Assembly: GCF_026965535.1 (NCBI RefSeq)
Contig: NZ_CP114039.1
Span: forward strand, 4,588,001 to 4,652,000
DNA length: 64,000 nt
From: Corallococcus sp. NCRR
GTDB lineage: Bacteria > Myxococcota > Myxococcia > Myxococcales > Myxococcaceae
Direction of reading: 5' to 3'
Shown here: in pieces, positions 34,730-43,320 of the stretch
How positions within the stretch are numbered: position 1 is the stretch's first letter
Layout of the letters: each line of letters begins with the position of its first letter
The notes under the pieces: model-generated
The model's input: only the letters and a program-made list of their open reading frames with translations
Database searches by the model: none
What the model was told of the DNA's origin: nothing
Program-made: the position numbers and the translations under genes

Positions 34730-36966
34730 TGGCGACCAAGCAAGAGGCAGTCGAAGCGAAGCAGGGCTTGAGCTACGACGTCACGAACGGCGTCGCGGTC
34801 ATCACCGTGGATCAGCCGGGCGCGCCGGTGAACACGCTGTCCCCGGAAGTGGGCACCGCGTTCTCGGACCTGCTCCTCCAGGCGGAGCGGGACCCGGAGG
34901 TGCGCGCCGTCGTCTTCATCTCAGGCAAGAAGGACAACTTCGTCGCCGGCGCGAACATCGACTTCCTGCAGACGCTCAAGACGCCCGCGGACGTGGAGGC
35001 CATCAGCCGCGGCGCGCACGAGCAGTTCGACCGGCTGGAGGCCTTCTCCAAGCCGGTGGTCGCGGCCATCCACGGCGCGTGCCTGGGCGGCGGCCTGGAG
35101 TGGGTGCTCGCGTGCCACTACCGCATCGTCACGGACAGCCCCAAGTCGGTGGTGGGCCTGCCGGAGACGCAGCTGGGCCTCATCCCCGGCGCCGGCGGCA
35201 CGCAGCGGCTGCCCGCGCTGATTGGCGCGGAGGCCGCGCTGGACCTCATCCTCACCGGCAAGAACGTCAAGCCGTCCAAGGCGAAGAAGCTGGGCATCGT
35301 GGATGAGGTCGTGCCGGTGCCCATGCTCAAGGACCTCGCGCTCAAGCGCGCGGCGGAGCTGGCGGCGGGCACGCTGAAGGTGGAGCGCTCGCACCAGGGC
35401 TTCAAGGCCGTGGCCCAGAGCGGCAAGAAGAAGGGCATCGCCGGCATCTTCCAGGGGCTCATCAACAAGGACCTGTGGAAGGAAGCGGCGCTGGAGGACA
35501 ACCCGCTCGGCCGCAAGGTGATGTTCGACCAGGCGAAGAAGCAGCTCCTCAAGAAGACGCGCGGCAAGTACCCCGCGCAGGAGAAGGCGCTGCAGGTCAT
35601 CCGCGTGGGCCTGGAGTCCGGCCGCAAGGCGGGCCTGGAGGCCGAAGCGAAGGCCTTTGGCGAGCTGGTGTTCACGGACGTGTCGCGGCGCCTGGTGGAG
35701 ATCTTCTTCGCCACCACGGCGCTGAAGAAGGAGAACGGCACCGCCAACCCCAACCTGAAGCCGCGCGAGGTGAAGAAGGTGGGCGTGCTGGGCGGCGGCC
35801 TCATGGGCGGCGGCATCGCCTACGTGGCCGGCGTGCTCCAGGGCGTGCCCGTGCGCGTGAAGGACCGGGACGACGCGGGCGCGGGCCGCGCGCTCAAGCA
35901 GGTGCAGACGGTGCTGGATGAGCGCGTGAAGCGCCGCTCGCTCACGCGGCTGGAGTCCAACGCGAAGCTGTCCCACATCACCGCGGGCACGGACTACAGC
36001 GGCTTCAAGTCGGTGGACCTGGTGATTGAAGCGGTCTTCGAGGAACTGAAGCTCAAGCACCAGGTCATCGCGGAGGTGGAGGCCGTCACCGGCGAGAACA
36101 CCATCTTCGCGTCCAACACCTCCAGCCTGCCCATTGGCGAGCTGGCGAAGGGCAGCAAGCGCCCCTCGCAGGTGATTGGCATGCACTACTTCAGCCCGGT
36201 GCACAAAATGCCGCTGCTGGAGATCATCACGCACCCGGGCACCGCGGAGTGGGTGACGGCCACCTGCGTGGACGTGGGCAAGAAGCAGGGCAAGACGGTC
36301 ATCGTCGTCAACGACGGGCCGGGCTTCTACACGTCGCGCATCCTCGCGCCGTACATGAACGAGGCCGCGTACCTGCTGGCGGAGGGCGCGGACATCGTCC
36401 AACTGGACAAGGCGCTGGTGGACTTCGGCTTCCCGGTGGGGCCCATCACGCTCTTGGACGAGGTGGGCATCGACGTGGCCCAGAAGGTGGGCCCCATCAT
36501 GGAGGCCGCGTTCGGCAAGCGCATGGCGGCGCCCAAGGCGCTGGAGGGCGTGGTGTCCGACGGCCGCCTCGGCCGCAAGACGAACAAGGGCTTCTACCTG
36601 TACGAGAACGGGAAGAAGAAGGAGGTGGACCCTCAGGTCTACCTGCTCCTGCCGCACGGCAAGGACCGCAAGTCCCTGGACGCCTCGGAGATGGCCGAGC
36701 GCGTGGCGCTGCAGATGGTGAACGAGGCCATCCGCTGCCTGGGTGAAGGCATCCTGCGCAGCGCGCGCGACGGCGACGTGGGCGCCATCTTCGGCCTGGG
36801 CTTCCCTCCGTTCCTGGGCGGCCCGTTCCGGTACGCGGACGCCCTGGGCCCGGCCAACCTGCTGCGCAAGCTGGAGCACTACCAGGACAAGTACGGCGAG
36901 CGCTTCACGCCCGCGCCGCTGCTCGTGGAGAAGGTGCGCGCCGGCAAGGGCTTCTACGAGTCCTGA
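34729..36966 (+). CDS. fadJ: Multifunctional fatty acid oxidation protein FadJ type
   Basis: 745 residues. Residues ~15-200 are enoyl-CoA hydratase (AAIHGACLGGGLEWVLACHY, ETQLGLIPGAGGTQRLP); ~345-530 are 3-hydroxyacyl-CoA dehydrogenase (GVLGGGLMGGGIAYVA, SNTSSLPIGELA, GMHYFSPVHKMPLLE); a C-terminal domain follows. It handles hydration and dehydrogenation of acyl-CoA with FadI as partner. This is the second complete FAO complex in the window, clearly different in sequence from FadB at 4324. The final residues (KVRAGKGFYES) are typical of full-length FadJ. Confidence 0.94.
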   Translation: MATKQEAVEAKQGLSYDVTNGVAVITVDQPGAPVNTLSPEVGTAFSDLLLQAERDPEVRAVVFISGKKDNFVAGANIDFLQTLKTPADVEAISRGAHEQFDRLEAFSKPVVAAIHGACLGGGLEWVLACHYRIVTDSPKSVVGLPETQLGLIPGAGGTQRLPALIGAEAALDLILTGKNVKPSKAKKLGIVDEVVPVPMLKDLALKRAAELAAGTLKVERSHQGFKAVAQSGKKKGIAGIFQGLINKDLWKEAALEDNPLGRKVMFDQAKKQLLKKTRGKYPAQEKALQVIRVGLESGRKAGLEAEAKAFGELVFTDVSRRLVEIFFATTALKKENGTANPNLKPREVKKVGVLGGGLMGGGIAYVAGVLQGVPVRVKDRDDAGAGRALKQVQTVLDERVKRRSLTRLESNAKLSHITAGTDYSGFKSVDLVIEAVFEELKLKHQVIAEVEAVTGENTIFASNTSSLPIGELAKGSKRPSQVIGMHYFSPVHKMPLLEIITHPGTAEWVTATCVDVGKKQGKTVIVVNDGPGFYTSRILAPYMNEAAYLLAEGADIVQLDKALVDFGFPVGPITLLDEVGIDVAQKVGPIMEAAFGKRMAAPKALEGVVSDGRLGRKTNKGFYLYENGKKKEVDPQVYLLLPHGKDRKSLDASEMAERVALQMVNEAIRCLGEGILRSARDGDVGAIFGLGFPPFLGGPFRYADALGPANLLRKLEHYQDKYGERFTPAPLLVEKVRAGKGFYES

Positions 36967-36991
36967 GCGCCTGACGCACCGGGGCAGGGGA

Positions 36992-37020
36992 GGGGAGGGC
37001 TCACGGTCCTCTCCCCGTTT
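36992..37020 (+). terminator. Terminator of the fadIJ operon
   Basis: GGGGAGGGG-type left arm pairs with CCTCTCCCC (nine pairs including one G-U) around an 8-nt loop, followed by GTTT, 25 bp after the fadJ stop. A reasonable rho-independent terminator. Confidence 0.65.
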
Positions 37021-37063
37021 CCGGGCCTGACTTGACGCGAGGGGCGGTTCTGGACCAAGGGGC

Positions 37064-38203
37064 ATGCCCCACATGGTCCGTTCCGCTCCTCGTGTTGTCC
37101 TGACCGCCGGGCTCGCCGCCCTGGCGGTGTGCACCGCGCTGGTGACGCTGTCCGCGATGACGTTCCCGCACGGCTACAGCCCCGCGCGGCTGACGTGGCC
37201 GGGGGCGCCCCTGCTCCTGGGCTGGACGCACTTCGACGCCGGCTGGTACGCGCAGATCGCGCAGGCGGGCTACAGCTACACGCCCGGCCAGCAGAGCTCG
37301 GTGGCGTTCTTCCCGCTGTACCCGCTGGTGCTGCGCGGCCTGGGCCTGTTGCACGTGGACACGTTCCTCGCGGGCGTGCTCGTCACCATGCTGTGCGGCC
37401 TGGGCGCTCTGTACGTCTTCACGCTGTGGGCGCGCACGCGGGCGGATGAGGAAGCGGCGAGGAACGCGGGGCTGCTCCTGGCGTTCTATCCGTTCGCGTT
37501 CTTCCTCTACGGGGCCATGTATTCGGACGCGCTGTTCCTGTTGCTCATCATCGGAGCGTTCCTGCTCTTGGAGCGGGGGTTGCTGGGGTGGGCGGTGCTG
37601 CTCGCGGCGGTGGCCACGGCGGCGCGTCCGGTGGCGCCCGCGCTGGTGGTGGGGCTGCTGGCGCGGCGGCTGGAGTGGAAGCACGAGCGCGGCTTGAAGT
37701 GGAGCCTGATGGACCTGTTGCCGGTGTTCGCGGCGGCGGGCTTCGTGCTGTACGTGCTCTACCAGTGGAAGGCGTTCGGCGAACCGTTCGCGTTCGTGAA
37801 GGTGCAGTCCGCGCCGGGGTGGGACCAGAAGCCGGGCTGGCGCACGTGGGCGAAGCTGCGCTGGTTCCAGGGCTTCAGCCGGGAGATGTCGCTGTCGGAC
37901 GGCTTGCGGCTGGTGGGGCACGCGGCCGTCACGCTGGGGGCGCTGGCGCTGGTGTGGCCCACGGCGAAGCGGCTGGGCTGGGGCTATGGCGTGTACACGC
38001 TGGCCATCGTGGGATTGCCCGCCCTGTCCAGCAAGGACTTCATGGGCATGGGGCGCTACCTCTTGGCCGCCTTCCCGCTGTTCCTCACGCTGGCGCTGCT
38101 GCTCCAGGAACGGCCGCGCGTGAGGTGGGGCATGCTCGCCACCAGCGCCTGCGTGATGCTCGCGCTGGCGGCGGCCTACGGAGCGGCGGAGTACGTGTCA
38201 TGA
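37064..38203 (+). CDS. Integral membrane glycosyltransferase, PIG-V/mannosyltransferase-like
   Basis: 379 residues with about eight to ten hydrophobic spans. The loop after the first span, WTHFDAGWYAQIAQAGYSY, followed by SVAFFPLYPLVLR, is the conserved Asp-containing catalytic loop of GPI mannosyltransferase 2 (PIG-V)-like bacterial proteins, which use a polyprenyl-phosphate sugar on the outer face of the membrane. The overlap of its stop with the next gene (ATGA) indicates coupling. A DPM1-like synthase that could make the donor lies 1.5 kb away on the other strand. The acceptor is unknown. Confidence 0.8.
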   Translation: MPHMVRSAPRVVLTAGLAALAVCTALVTLSAMTFPHGYSPARLTWPGAPLLLGWTHFDAGWYAQIAQAGYSYTPGQQSSVAFFPLYPLVLRGLGLLHVDTFLAGVLVTMLCGLGALYVFTLWARTRADEEAARNAGLLLAFYPFAFFLYGAMYSDALFLLLIIGAFLLLERGLLGWAVLLAAVATAARPVAPALVVGLLARRLEWKHERGLKWSLMDLLPVFAAAGFVLYVLYQWKAFGEPFAFVKVQSAPGWDQKPGWRTWAKLRWFQGFSREMSLSDGLRLVGHAAVTLGALALVWPTAKRLGWGYGVYTLAIVGLPALSSKDFMGMGRYLLAAFPLFLTLALLLQERPRVRWGMLATSACVMLALAAAYGAAEYVS

Positions 38204-38859
38204 GCAGGCTCATGGACCAGGCACTGAAGCTCTACACGCACCTGCCCGCGAGCGAGCGCTTCCACGTGCACGCGCGGGCGTCCTCGGCCCCGCTGCTCGC
38301 GGTGGCGTCGCGCCTGCCCTCGGGGACGGTGGCGGACATCGGCTGCGGGCACGGCCTGCTGTCCGCGGTGATGGCGATCGCGGTGCCAGAGCGCCGGGTG
38401 CTCGGCGTGGACCTGGACGAGCGCAAGGTGCACTGGGCGAAGCAGGCCCTGTCGGGGCTGCCCAACGTGACGCTCGACGTGGGCTCCGTGGAGGAACTCG
38501 CGAAGACGCAGCCGCACACCCTGGACGCGGCGGTCGTCTGCGACGTGCTGTACCTGCTGCCCGACGAGAAGTGGCCTAGTTTCCTCCAGTCCGTGCGCGG
38601 CCTGCTCAAGCCCGGAGGCCGCTTCCTCCTGAAGGAGGTGGAGGGCGACCGTTCCTGGAAGCACGCCAAGGCGCTCGCGCAGGAGTGGGTGATGGTGTCG
38701 CTCCTGGGGCGCACCAAGGCCAGCGGGGGCATGGTCCTCAAGCCACGGGTCGACGGCGTGCGGCTCCTGCGCGACGCGGGCTTCGAGGTGCGCGAAGTCG
38801 TGGGCCTGGGCGCGGGCTACACCACGCCGCACCTGCTCTACGACGCCGAGGCCCGCTGA
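38200..38859 (+). CDS. Class I SAM-dependent methyltransferase
   Basis: 219 residues. The SAM-binding motif I reads VADIGCGHGLLSAVMA (~45-60), motif II VLGVDLDERKVHWA, and post-motif LKPGGRFLLKEVE. The C-terminal half, with two tryptophan-rich helices, is not diagnostic of a substrate. It starts inside the stop codon of the membrane mannosyltransferase (ATGA overlap), so the two are probably functionally tied, for example in modifying a lipid-linked sugar. It overlaps the convergent deacetylase gene by 22 bp. Confidence 0.82.
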   Translation: MSRLMDQALKLYTHLPASERFHVHARASSAPLLAVASRLPSGTVADIGCGHGLLSAVMAIAVPERRVLGVDLDERKVHWAKQALSGLPNVTLDVGSVEELAKTQPHTLDAAVVCDVLYLLPDEKWPSFLQSVRGLLKPGGRFLLKEVEGDRSWKHAKALAQEWVMVSLLGRTKASGGMVLKPRVDGVRLLRDAGFEVREVVGLGAGYTTPHLLYDAEAR

Positions 38860-39689
38860 AGCTCACCGTAGTTCGCGAGCGTGATGTCCCGCTCCACGAG
38901 CTTCGCCTTCACGCGGGGACTGGTGAGCGCGGCCAGCTCCGCCTCCCAGCCGTAGGTCCACGCCGGATCCTCCGGCACCTGCGGAGCCCCCTCACCGGGG
39001 TGGCACCCCAGCTCGAAGTCCCCCGCGGGCAGCGAGTCCAGCACCGCGAGCAGCGCGGACTCATCCAGCCGGCCCGCTTCGAACACGCCTCCAGCACTGA
39101 CCCGCCGCACACCCGGCCGGGCCCGGGGCGCCGTGCGCGCGAGCACCGCCAGCACCGTCGTCTTCAACGCCGGCCCGGGAGCCCGCAGCCAAGACGCGCG
39201 AGGCAGCGCATCCGGCCACCGCAGGGGCAGCCCCTCGCGAGCGGCGATGCCCTCCACCACCGACCGAACTCCCGGCAACAGGTGCAGGTGCTGGTGCCCA
39301 TCCAGGTGGTCCACCTTCGCGCCCAGCTCTCGAGCGCGGGCGAGCTGCGCGGACAGCTCCCGCTCCAGCTCCTCTCTCCGCACCCGCCCCGTCACCCACG
39401 CCTTCGCGAACTCCGCCCAGTTGCCCATGAGCCGCCCGCCCGGCGCCACCGTCCGCACGGCCTCCGCGGGGGCCGCGCAGGCAAGCCGCGTGGACAGCGC
39501 CAGGTGCACGCCCACCGCCAACCCCTGCGCCTTCGCCAGGCCCACGGCCTCGGCGGCGCAAGGGCCCATGGCCAGCAGCGTCGCGCTGGTCACGATGCCC
39601 TCGCGGTGCGCCTTGAGGATGCCCGCGTCCAGCGACGGGTGCAGGCCCAGGTCGTCCGCGTTGACGATGAGGCGGGTGCGCGAAGCCAT
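38838..39689 (-). CDS. ChbG/HpnK (YdjC) family carbohydrate deacetylase
   Basis: 283 residues. Metal-site motifs are at NADDLGLHPSLDAGI (Asp12/Asp13 and the following His) and DGHQHLHLLPGV (~130-140), with the late CHPGEGA. Family members remove N-acetyl groups from chito-oligosaccharides or a sugar on hopanoid/lipid carriers (HpnK). Surrounded by two glycosyltransferases and a methyltransferase, the lipid-linked sugar role is more likely; this is inference. It lies 7 bp downstream of the GT2 gene and is probably co-transcribed with it. Confidence 0.85.
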   Translation of the reverse strand: MASRTRLIVNADDLGLHPSLDAGILKAHREGIVTSATLLAMGPCAAEAVGLAKAQGLAVGVHLALSTRLACAAPAEAVRTVAPGGRLMGNWAEFAKAWVTGRVRREELERELSAQLARARELGAKVDHLDGHQHLHLLPGVRSVVEGIAAREGLPLRWPDALPRASWLRAPGPALKTTVLAVLARTAPRARPGVRRVSAGGVFEAGRLDESALLAVLDSLPAGDFELGCHPGEGAPQVPEDPAWTYGWEAELAALTSPRVKAKLVERDITLANYGELQRASAS

Positions 39690-39696
39690 GTCCGTC

Positions 39697-40494
39697 CTAC
39701 CCGCGCCCCGCCTGGCCCGGCACCGAGCGCAACGGCTGCACCGACGGCGGCAGGCGCACTGGCCTGGCCGTCGGGGACGGCGAGCGCGTCTCCGGGTACA
39801 GGCTCACCAGCTCCTTCACCATCTTCAGGATGACGGACGGCGACGCCAGCGTGGAGATGCCGCGCGTGCGCGGGAAGTAGTCCACGCCCATCTGGAACAC
39901 GCGGAAGCCCTTGCGGATGGCCTTCACCACCAGCTCCGCGTCGATGAACGAGCCCTGGCTCCGGAGCTCCATCGACTCCAGCACCTGGCGGCGCATCAGC
40001 TTGAAGCTGAAGTTCACGTCCTTGATCTGGATGTCGAACAGCGCCCGGATGAGCAGGTTGTAGACGAACGAGTACACGATGCGCTTGGCGCCCTCGCTCG
40101 TGCGGTCGAACCGGAAGGCGCAGATCATGTCCGCCTCCAGGTAGTCCATCAGGTGCAGCGCCCGCTCCAGCTCGCGCATGTCCCACGGCAGGTCGATGTC
40201 CGAGTACAGCACCAGGTCCTTCGTGCTCGCCGCCAGCCCCGTGCGCATCGCTCCGCCCAGCTTCAGGTTCACGGGGTGGGTAATGACCCGCAGCTGAGGC
40301 ACCTTCGCCGCCAGCGCGTCGCAGACCTCCTGGGTCCGGTCCGTGGAGGCGTCATTGACGACGATGATTTCGAAGTCGTCGGTGAGCTTCGGCAGCACCT
40401 CCAGTGCGCGGCTCACCGCGCGCTCCACGTAGTCCTCTTCGTTCCAGGCGGGGAAGAAGAGGCTGATGCTCGGGTACTTGGCCACGGTCGTCAT
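39697..40494 (-). CDS. Family 2 glycosyltransferase, DPM1-like
   Basis: 265 residues. GT-A fold features: SLFFPAWNEEDYVERAV opening, FEIIVVNDASTDRTQEV, and the metal-binding YSDIDLPW. The arrangement and length without membrane spans match cytosolic polyprenyl-phosphate mannose/glucose synthases (DPM1-like). Its product would feed the PIG-V-like enzyme encoded at 37064. The C-terminal 25 residues are Pro/Arg-rich and unrelated to the family. The upstream 128 bp are shared with the divergent diguanylate cyclase gene. Confidence 0.85.
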   Translation of the reverse strand: MTTVAKYPSISLFFPAWNEEDYVERAVSRALEVLPKLTDDFEIIVVNDASTDRTQEVCDALAAKVPQLRVITHPVNLKLGGAMRTGLAASTKDLVLYSDIDLPWDMRELERALHLMDYLEADMICAFRFDRTSEGAKRIVYSFVYNLLIRALFDIQIKDVNFSFKLMRRQVLESMELRSQGSFIDAELVVKAIRKGFRVFQMGVDYFPRTRGISTLASPSVILKMVKELVSLYPETRSPSPTARPVRLPPSVQPLRSVPGQAGRG

Positions 40495-40562
40495 GTCGCG
40501 CGCGTTCCGTCAGGAAGGAAACGCGGGCTCGCTAGCAGAGGGCCCCCCCGCTGGCAAACCTC

Positions 40563-40592
40563 TTGGCCCTTCTTACGGGAAACCCTTATAGT
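40563..40592 (+). promoter_or_regulatory. Putative promoter of the diguanylate cyclase gene
   Basis: TTGGCC (40563-40568), 18-bp spacer, TATAGT (40587-40592), 30 bp before the GTG start. The segment is the most AT-rich of its surroundings. Confidence 0.45.
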
Positions 40593-40622
40593 ACCGCGTA
40601 GCCATTATTTTATGGGGACACG

Positions 40623-41572
40623 GTGAAAACCCAGCCCTACACGCTTCTGGTCGTGGACGATTCGCAGGCGCTGCTGCCGCAGCTGGTGCGCACCCTCGGC
40701 CCGGAGGACTTCGCGCTCCGTGTAGCCCGGTCCGGGCCGGAGGCGCTGGGCTGACCCAGGAGGTAGACGGCGTCCTGCTCTGCTCCGGCGGCCCCGACGA
40801 GGCGCAGGCCCAGCGCCTCCTGGAGGCCCTCACCCCACCTCAACCCGCGCCCCGACCCGCCGTGGTGGTCCTTGCACCTCAAGAGGATCGCACCCTGCGC
40901 CTGGCCGCGCTGCGCAGGGGGGCTGAGGTGATTTTGACCCCCTGGGACGACGAAGAGCTGCGTTTGAGGCTCTATCAGCGCCTGGAAACGCACTCCCGGT
41001 TGAGGTCACTTCACTCCCAGGTGGAGGAGCTGCGGCGCCTGGCGGTGACGGACGGGCTGACCCAGGTGCACAACCACCGTTACTTCCAGGAGCGGCTGCG
41101 CGAGGAGTTCCGCCGCTCGCAGCGCTACGACGAGAGCCTGTCGCTCATCCTGGTGGACCTGGACCACTTCAAGAACATCAACGACGCCCACGGCCACGGG
41201 GCGGGAGACCGCGTCCTGCGGGAGGTGGCGGCCTCCCTCCAGCACAGCGTGCGTGAGACGGACCTGGTGGCCCGCTACGGAGGAGAGGAGTTCGCCATCC
41301 TCCTGCCCTGCACCCACCTGCCCGGCGCCCTCACCGTGGCGGAGCGAATCCGCAAGGGAATCAACGAGTTGCACGCGGGCCCGGAGGGCGCCCTGCGCGT
41401 CACCGCGTCCCTGGGCGTCTCCAGCTTCCCCCACCGCGCCATCCTCACCCCGGAGCAGCTGCTGCTCACCGCCGACGAGGCCCTCTACCGCGCCAAGCGG
41501 GAGGGTCGCGACCGCATCTGCCTGCACCCTCCCGCCCCCCTGTTTTCCACGCCGCCCTCGCGGGCCGGCTGA
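40623..41572 (+). CDS. Receiver-GGDEF diguanylate cyclase with an apparent frameshift
   Basis: From GTG 40623 a receiver-like start is read (TLLVVDDSQALL), but the frame stops at 40755. The rest of the receiver and the whole GGDEF domain continue in another frame; one extra base near 40748-40750 (a short G run) would give one 316-residue protein. The receiver lacks its phosphoacceptor (VLLCSGG where Asp is expected). The GGDEF domain (from ~41040) has an active-looking GGEEF and an inhibitory RxxD (RETD) five residues before it, so c-di-GMP synthesis with product inhibition is expected if expressed. An internal start is possible for the catalytic part alone. Confidence 0.8.
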
Positions 41573-41601
41573 CCCAGAGGGTCAATCACCCGGGGTCGCA
41601 T

Positions 41602-41632
41602 TTGACCCCATTGGGTCCCATGGGTCTACAAT
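41602..41632 (+). promoter_or_regulatory. Putative promoter of the kinase-regulator pair
   Basis: TTGACC (41602-41607), 19-bp spacer (long), TACAAT (41627-41632). The -35 overlaps the right arm of an inverted repeat GGGTCAA (41579-41585)/TTGACCC (41602-41608) that could also act as operator or terminator of the preceding gene. Confidence 0.35.
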
Positions 41633-41718
41633 GACCTTGCCCCTTTTTGTCATGCCATTGAAAAATGGCGTGATTGCCGGGGTTTATCCAAATCTCCGGT
41701 TTGGCAAGGCCATTGCAA

Positions 41719-43320
41719 ATGTCTATTCCCGGAAAGTCCATGGGAACCCTCGGAGCTCAAGCGCAGGCGCAGGACCCGGTCGCCCGCGGCCGGCTGCTGC
41801 TCGTGGACGACGAGGAGAACATCCTCAAGTCCATCCGGCGGGTGTTGCGGCGCGGTGAGTGGGACATCGAGACGGCGACGGACGCCGAAGCCGGCCTGCG
41901 CACGCTGGAGCGCTTCCAGCCGGAGGTCGTCATCTCCGACTTCCGCATGCCGGGGATGAACGGGGTGGAGTTCCTCACCCAGGTGAAGCTCCAGGCGCCG
42001 CGCGCCCAGCGCATCATGCTGACGGGGCAGGCGGATCAGCAGGCCATCGAAGAGGCCATCAACCGCTCGGAAATCTTCCGCTTCATCTCCAAGCCGTGGA
42101 ACGACAGCCACCTGGTCCTCACGGTGAAGAGCGCCTTCGAGCAGTACGCGCTCCACGCGGAGAACGACCGGCTCTACCGCGTCACCCAGGAGCAGAACGC
42201 GGAGCTCAAGCACCTCAACGCGGACCTGGAGGAGCGCGTCGCGCTGCGCACGCGCCTGCTCTCCACGGCCAAGCGCGAGTGGGAGCTGTCCTTCGACTGC
42301 ATGGAGACGCCGCTCGCGGTGGTGCGCGCGCGGGACTTCGCGGTGCGCCGGGCCAACGTCGCCTACGCGCAGGTGGCCCGCCGCTCCATCGAAGAGGTGC
42401 CTTCGGACGTCCCCTGCCACCAGTACCTCTTCGGCCGGGACACGCCGTGCCAGGGCTGCCCGCTGCCCTCCGCCATGGAGACGGGCAAGGGCGCGCGCGG
42501 GGAAGTGCAGCAGGGCGGGCGCAGCTACGTGGTGGCCGCGTACCCGTTCGCGGGCGACGACCGCGCGGTGTGCACCTACCGCGACGTCACCGAGGAGCAG
42601 GCCATGACGCGCCGGCTCATCGAGACGGAGAAGATGGCCGCGGTGGGCCAGCTCGCGGGCGGCGTGGCGCACGAAATCAACAACCCGCTGGGTGGCATCC
42701 TCGCCTTCGCGCAGCTGATGTCCCGCGACGCGGGCCGCAGCGAGAGCGACCTGGAGTCGCTGAAGCTGATTGAAGAGAGCGCGCTGCGCTGCAAGCGCAT
42801 CGTGGAGAGCCTGCTGAAGTTCAGCCGGCACAGCCGCGTGGAGGACCGCCGCCTCTTTGATTTGTCCAAGTGCGTGGAGGACGCCGCGGTCCTCTTCCGC
42901 GCGCAGCTCAAGTCCATGCCCAAGGTGGAGCTGAAGCTGGGCCTCAAGGACGGGCTGCCCAAGGTGTACGGCGACCCCGGCACGCTCGCGCAGGTGGTGC
43001 TCAACCTGCTGCAGAACGGCCTGCAGGCGCTCCCCAACGCGGAAGGGCGCCTGTCCCTGGAGACGGGGCGCGAGGGCGACCGGACCTTCTTCGCGGTGAC
43101 GGACACCGGCTCGGGCATCGAAGAGAAGCACCTGCCGCGCATCTTCGAGCCGTCCTTCACCACCAAGCCGCCCGGCGAGGGCACCGGCCTGGGTTTGTCC
43201 ATCGCCTATCGCATCGTTCAGGACCACGGGGGCACCTTCCAGGTGGATACCCACGTGGGCCAGGGCTCCCGTTTCATCGTCTACCTGCCTATTCCCCTGC
43301 AGCTCGAGAGGTTGCCGTGA
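41719..43320 (+). CDS. Hybrid sensor histidine kinase (receiver-PAS-HisKA-HATPase)
   Basis: 533 residues. Residues ~24-140: receiver with Asp in VVISDFRMPGMNG. Then a short coiled segment and a PAS-like domain (~195-300) with the cysteine cluster CHQYLFGRDTPCQGCP. HisKA H-box: AGGVAHEINNPLGGILAF (~318-335); HATPase: NLLQNGLQAL, DTGSGIEEKHLPRIFEPSFTT and GTGLGLSI. No membrane span, so it senses in the cytosol. Its stop overlaps the start of the NtrC-type gene, its obvious partner. The ATG at 41719 is preceded by AAGG; an alternative ATG is at 41740. Confidence 0.88.
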   Translation: MSIPGKSMGTLGAQAQAQDPVARGRLLLVDDEENILKSIRRVLRRGEWDIETATDAEAGLRTLERFQPEVVISDFRMPGMNGVEFLTQVKLQAPRAQRIMLTGQADQQAIEEAINRSEIFRFISKPWNDSHLVLTVKSAFEQYALHAENDRLYRVTQEQNAELKHLNADLEERVALRTRLLSTAKREWELSFDCMETPLAVVRARDFAVRRANVAYAQVARRSIEEVPSDVPCHQYLFGRDTPCQGCPLPSAMETGKGARGEVQQGGRSYVVAAYPFAGDDRAVCTYRDVTEEQAMTRRLIETEKMAAVGQLAGGVAHEINNPLGGILAFAQLMSRDAGRSESDLESLKLIEESALRCKRIVESLLKFSRHSRVEDRRLFDLSKCVEDAAVLFRAQLKSMPKVELKLGLKDGLPKVYGDPGTLAQVVLNLLQNGLQALPNAEGRLSLETGREGDRTFFAVTDTGSGIEEKHLPRIFEPSFTTKPPGEGTGLGLSIAYRIVQDHGGTFQVDTHVGQGSRFIVYLPIPLQLERLP

